Assembly: GCA_020861205.1 (NCBI GenBank)
Contig: JAJBSY010000064.1
Location: forward strand, 1-5,111
DNA length: 5,111 nt
Direction: 5' to 3'
Origin: Deltaproteobacteria bacterium
GTDB lineage: Bacteria > Desulfobacterota > Desulfovibrionia > Desulfovibrionales > Desulfovibrionaceae
Position 1 is the first letter of the stretch; each line of letters begins with the position of its first letter. The translations under genes and the position numbers were made by a program. The notes under the pieces were generated by a model. It did no database searches, had not been told where the DNA came from, and was given only the letters and a program-made list of their open reading frames with translations. Below, piece after piece: positions 5,021-5,111 of the stretch.

Positions 5021-5111
5021 TCACTTCACGTGAACCGTGTGTTTTTGCACGTAATCGACCGGGTTGTAGCTTTCCTTGGCCTTGCGCAGCCCCTCGTCAT
5101 CCAGGTCCTGC
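5021..5111 (-). CDS. C-terminal 29 residues of an unrecognised convergent protein (partial, runs off right edge)
   Basis: Read on the minus strand, a frame open from the window edge ends at TGA (5021-5023) and encodes a hydrophilic tail that includes DDEGLRKAKESYNPVDYVQKH and ends HTVHVK. GC-rich third positions and a lysine/valine-ending tail suggest a real coding end, not chance, but 29 residues are too few to assign a family. The LRKAKESYNP pattern faintly recalls the C-terminal tail of berberine-bridge-type FAD oxidoreductases, without the expected following motif, so no function is given. Its convergent orientation places it outside the operon. Confidence 0.5.
   Translation of the reverse strand, partial: QDLDDEGLRKAKESYNPVDYVQKHTVHVK

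Noticed and set aside
5025..5034. Palindrome TTCACGTGAA
   Set aside because: It lies inside the 3' end of a coding frame and has no promoter context.

Overview
The window is a compact, GC-rich (about 60% or more by eye) stretch of bacterial chromosome. It carries a small catabolic-type gene cluster. The strong GC bias, Shine-Dalgarno-led starts and gene families fit a proteobacterium, and a Desulfovibrio-like or other high-GC lineage is possible, but nothing here fixes the taxon. No mobile element, RNA gene or CRISPR array was seen.

Layout. On the minus strand at the left edge lies the N-terminal part of an IclR-family regulator (start at 411). A 230-bp divergent control region (412-641) follows. 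It holds a good sigma70-type promoter (507-535), a near-perfect operator-like inverted repeat at the expected transcription start (542-561), and a second, extended -10 promoter (604-614). Four plus-strand genes follow: a 3-hydroxyisobutyrate / tartronate-semialdehyde reductase-like dehydrogenase (642-1523), a PPC/DUF296 protein (1540-2022), an acetolactate-synthase-like thiamine diphosphate (ThDP) enzyme (2149-3903) and a short-chain dehydrogenase (4164-4913). The first two are tightly linked. The ThDP gene follows after 126 bp, and the SDR after a 260-bp gap full of inverted repeats. At the right edge, the last 29 codons of an unrecognised convergent minus-strand gene enter (5021-5111).

How the parts may work together (inference). 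A ThDP enzyme that condenses or decarboxylates a 2-oxo acid, followed by a beta-hydroxyacid dehydrogenase that reduces a semialdehyde, resembles the logic of the glyoxylate carboligase / tartronate-semialdehyde reductase pathway. However, the ThDP enzyme keeps the catalytic Glu (E57) that glyoxylate carboligase lacks, and it lacks the Trp that gives acetohydroxyacid synthases their substrate preference. The SDR would add a second NAD-linked redox step. The PPC/DUF296 protein has no AT-hook but keeps a His triad, so its role is open. The divergent IclR regulator is the obvious candidate to sense the pathway substrate and bind the palindrome. The substrate cannot be named from sequence alone.
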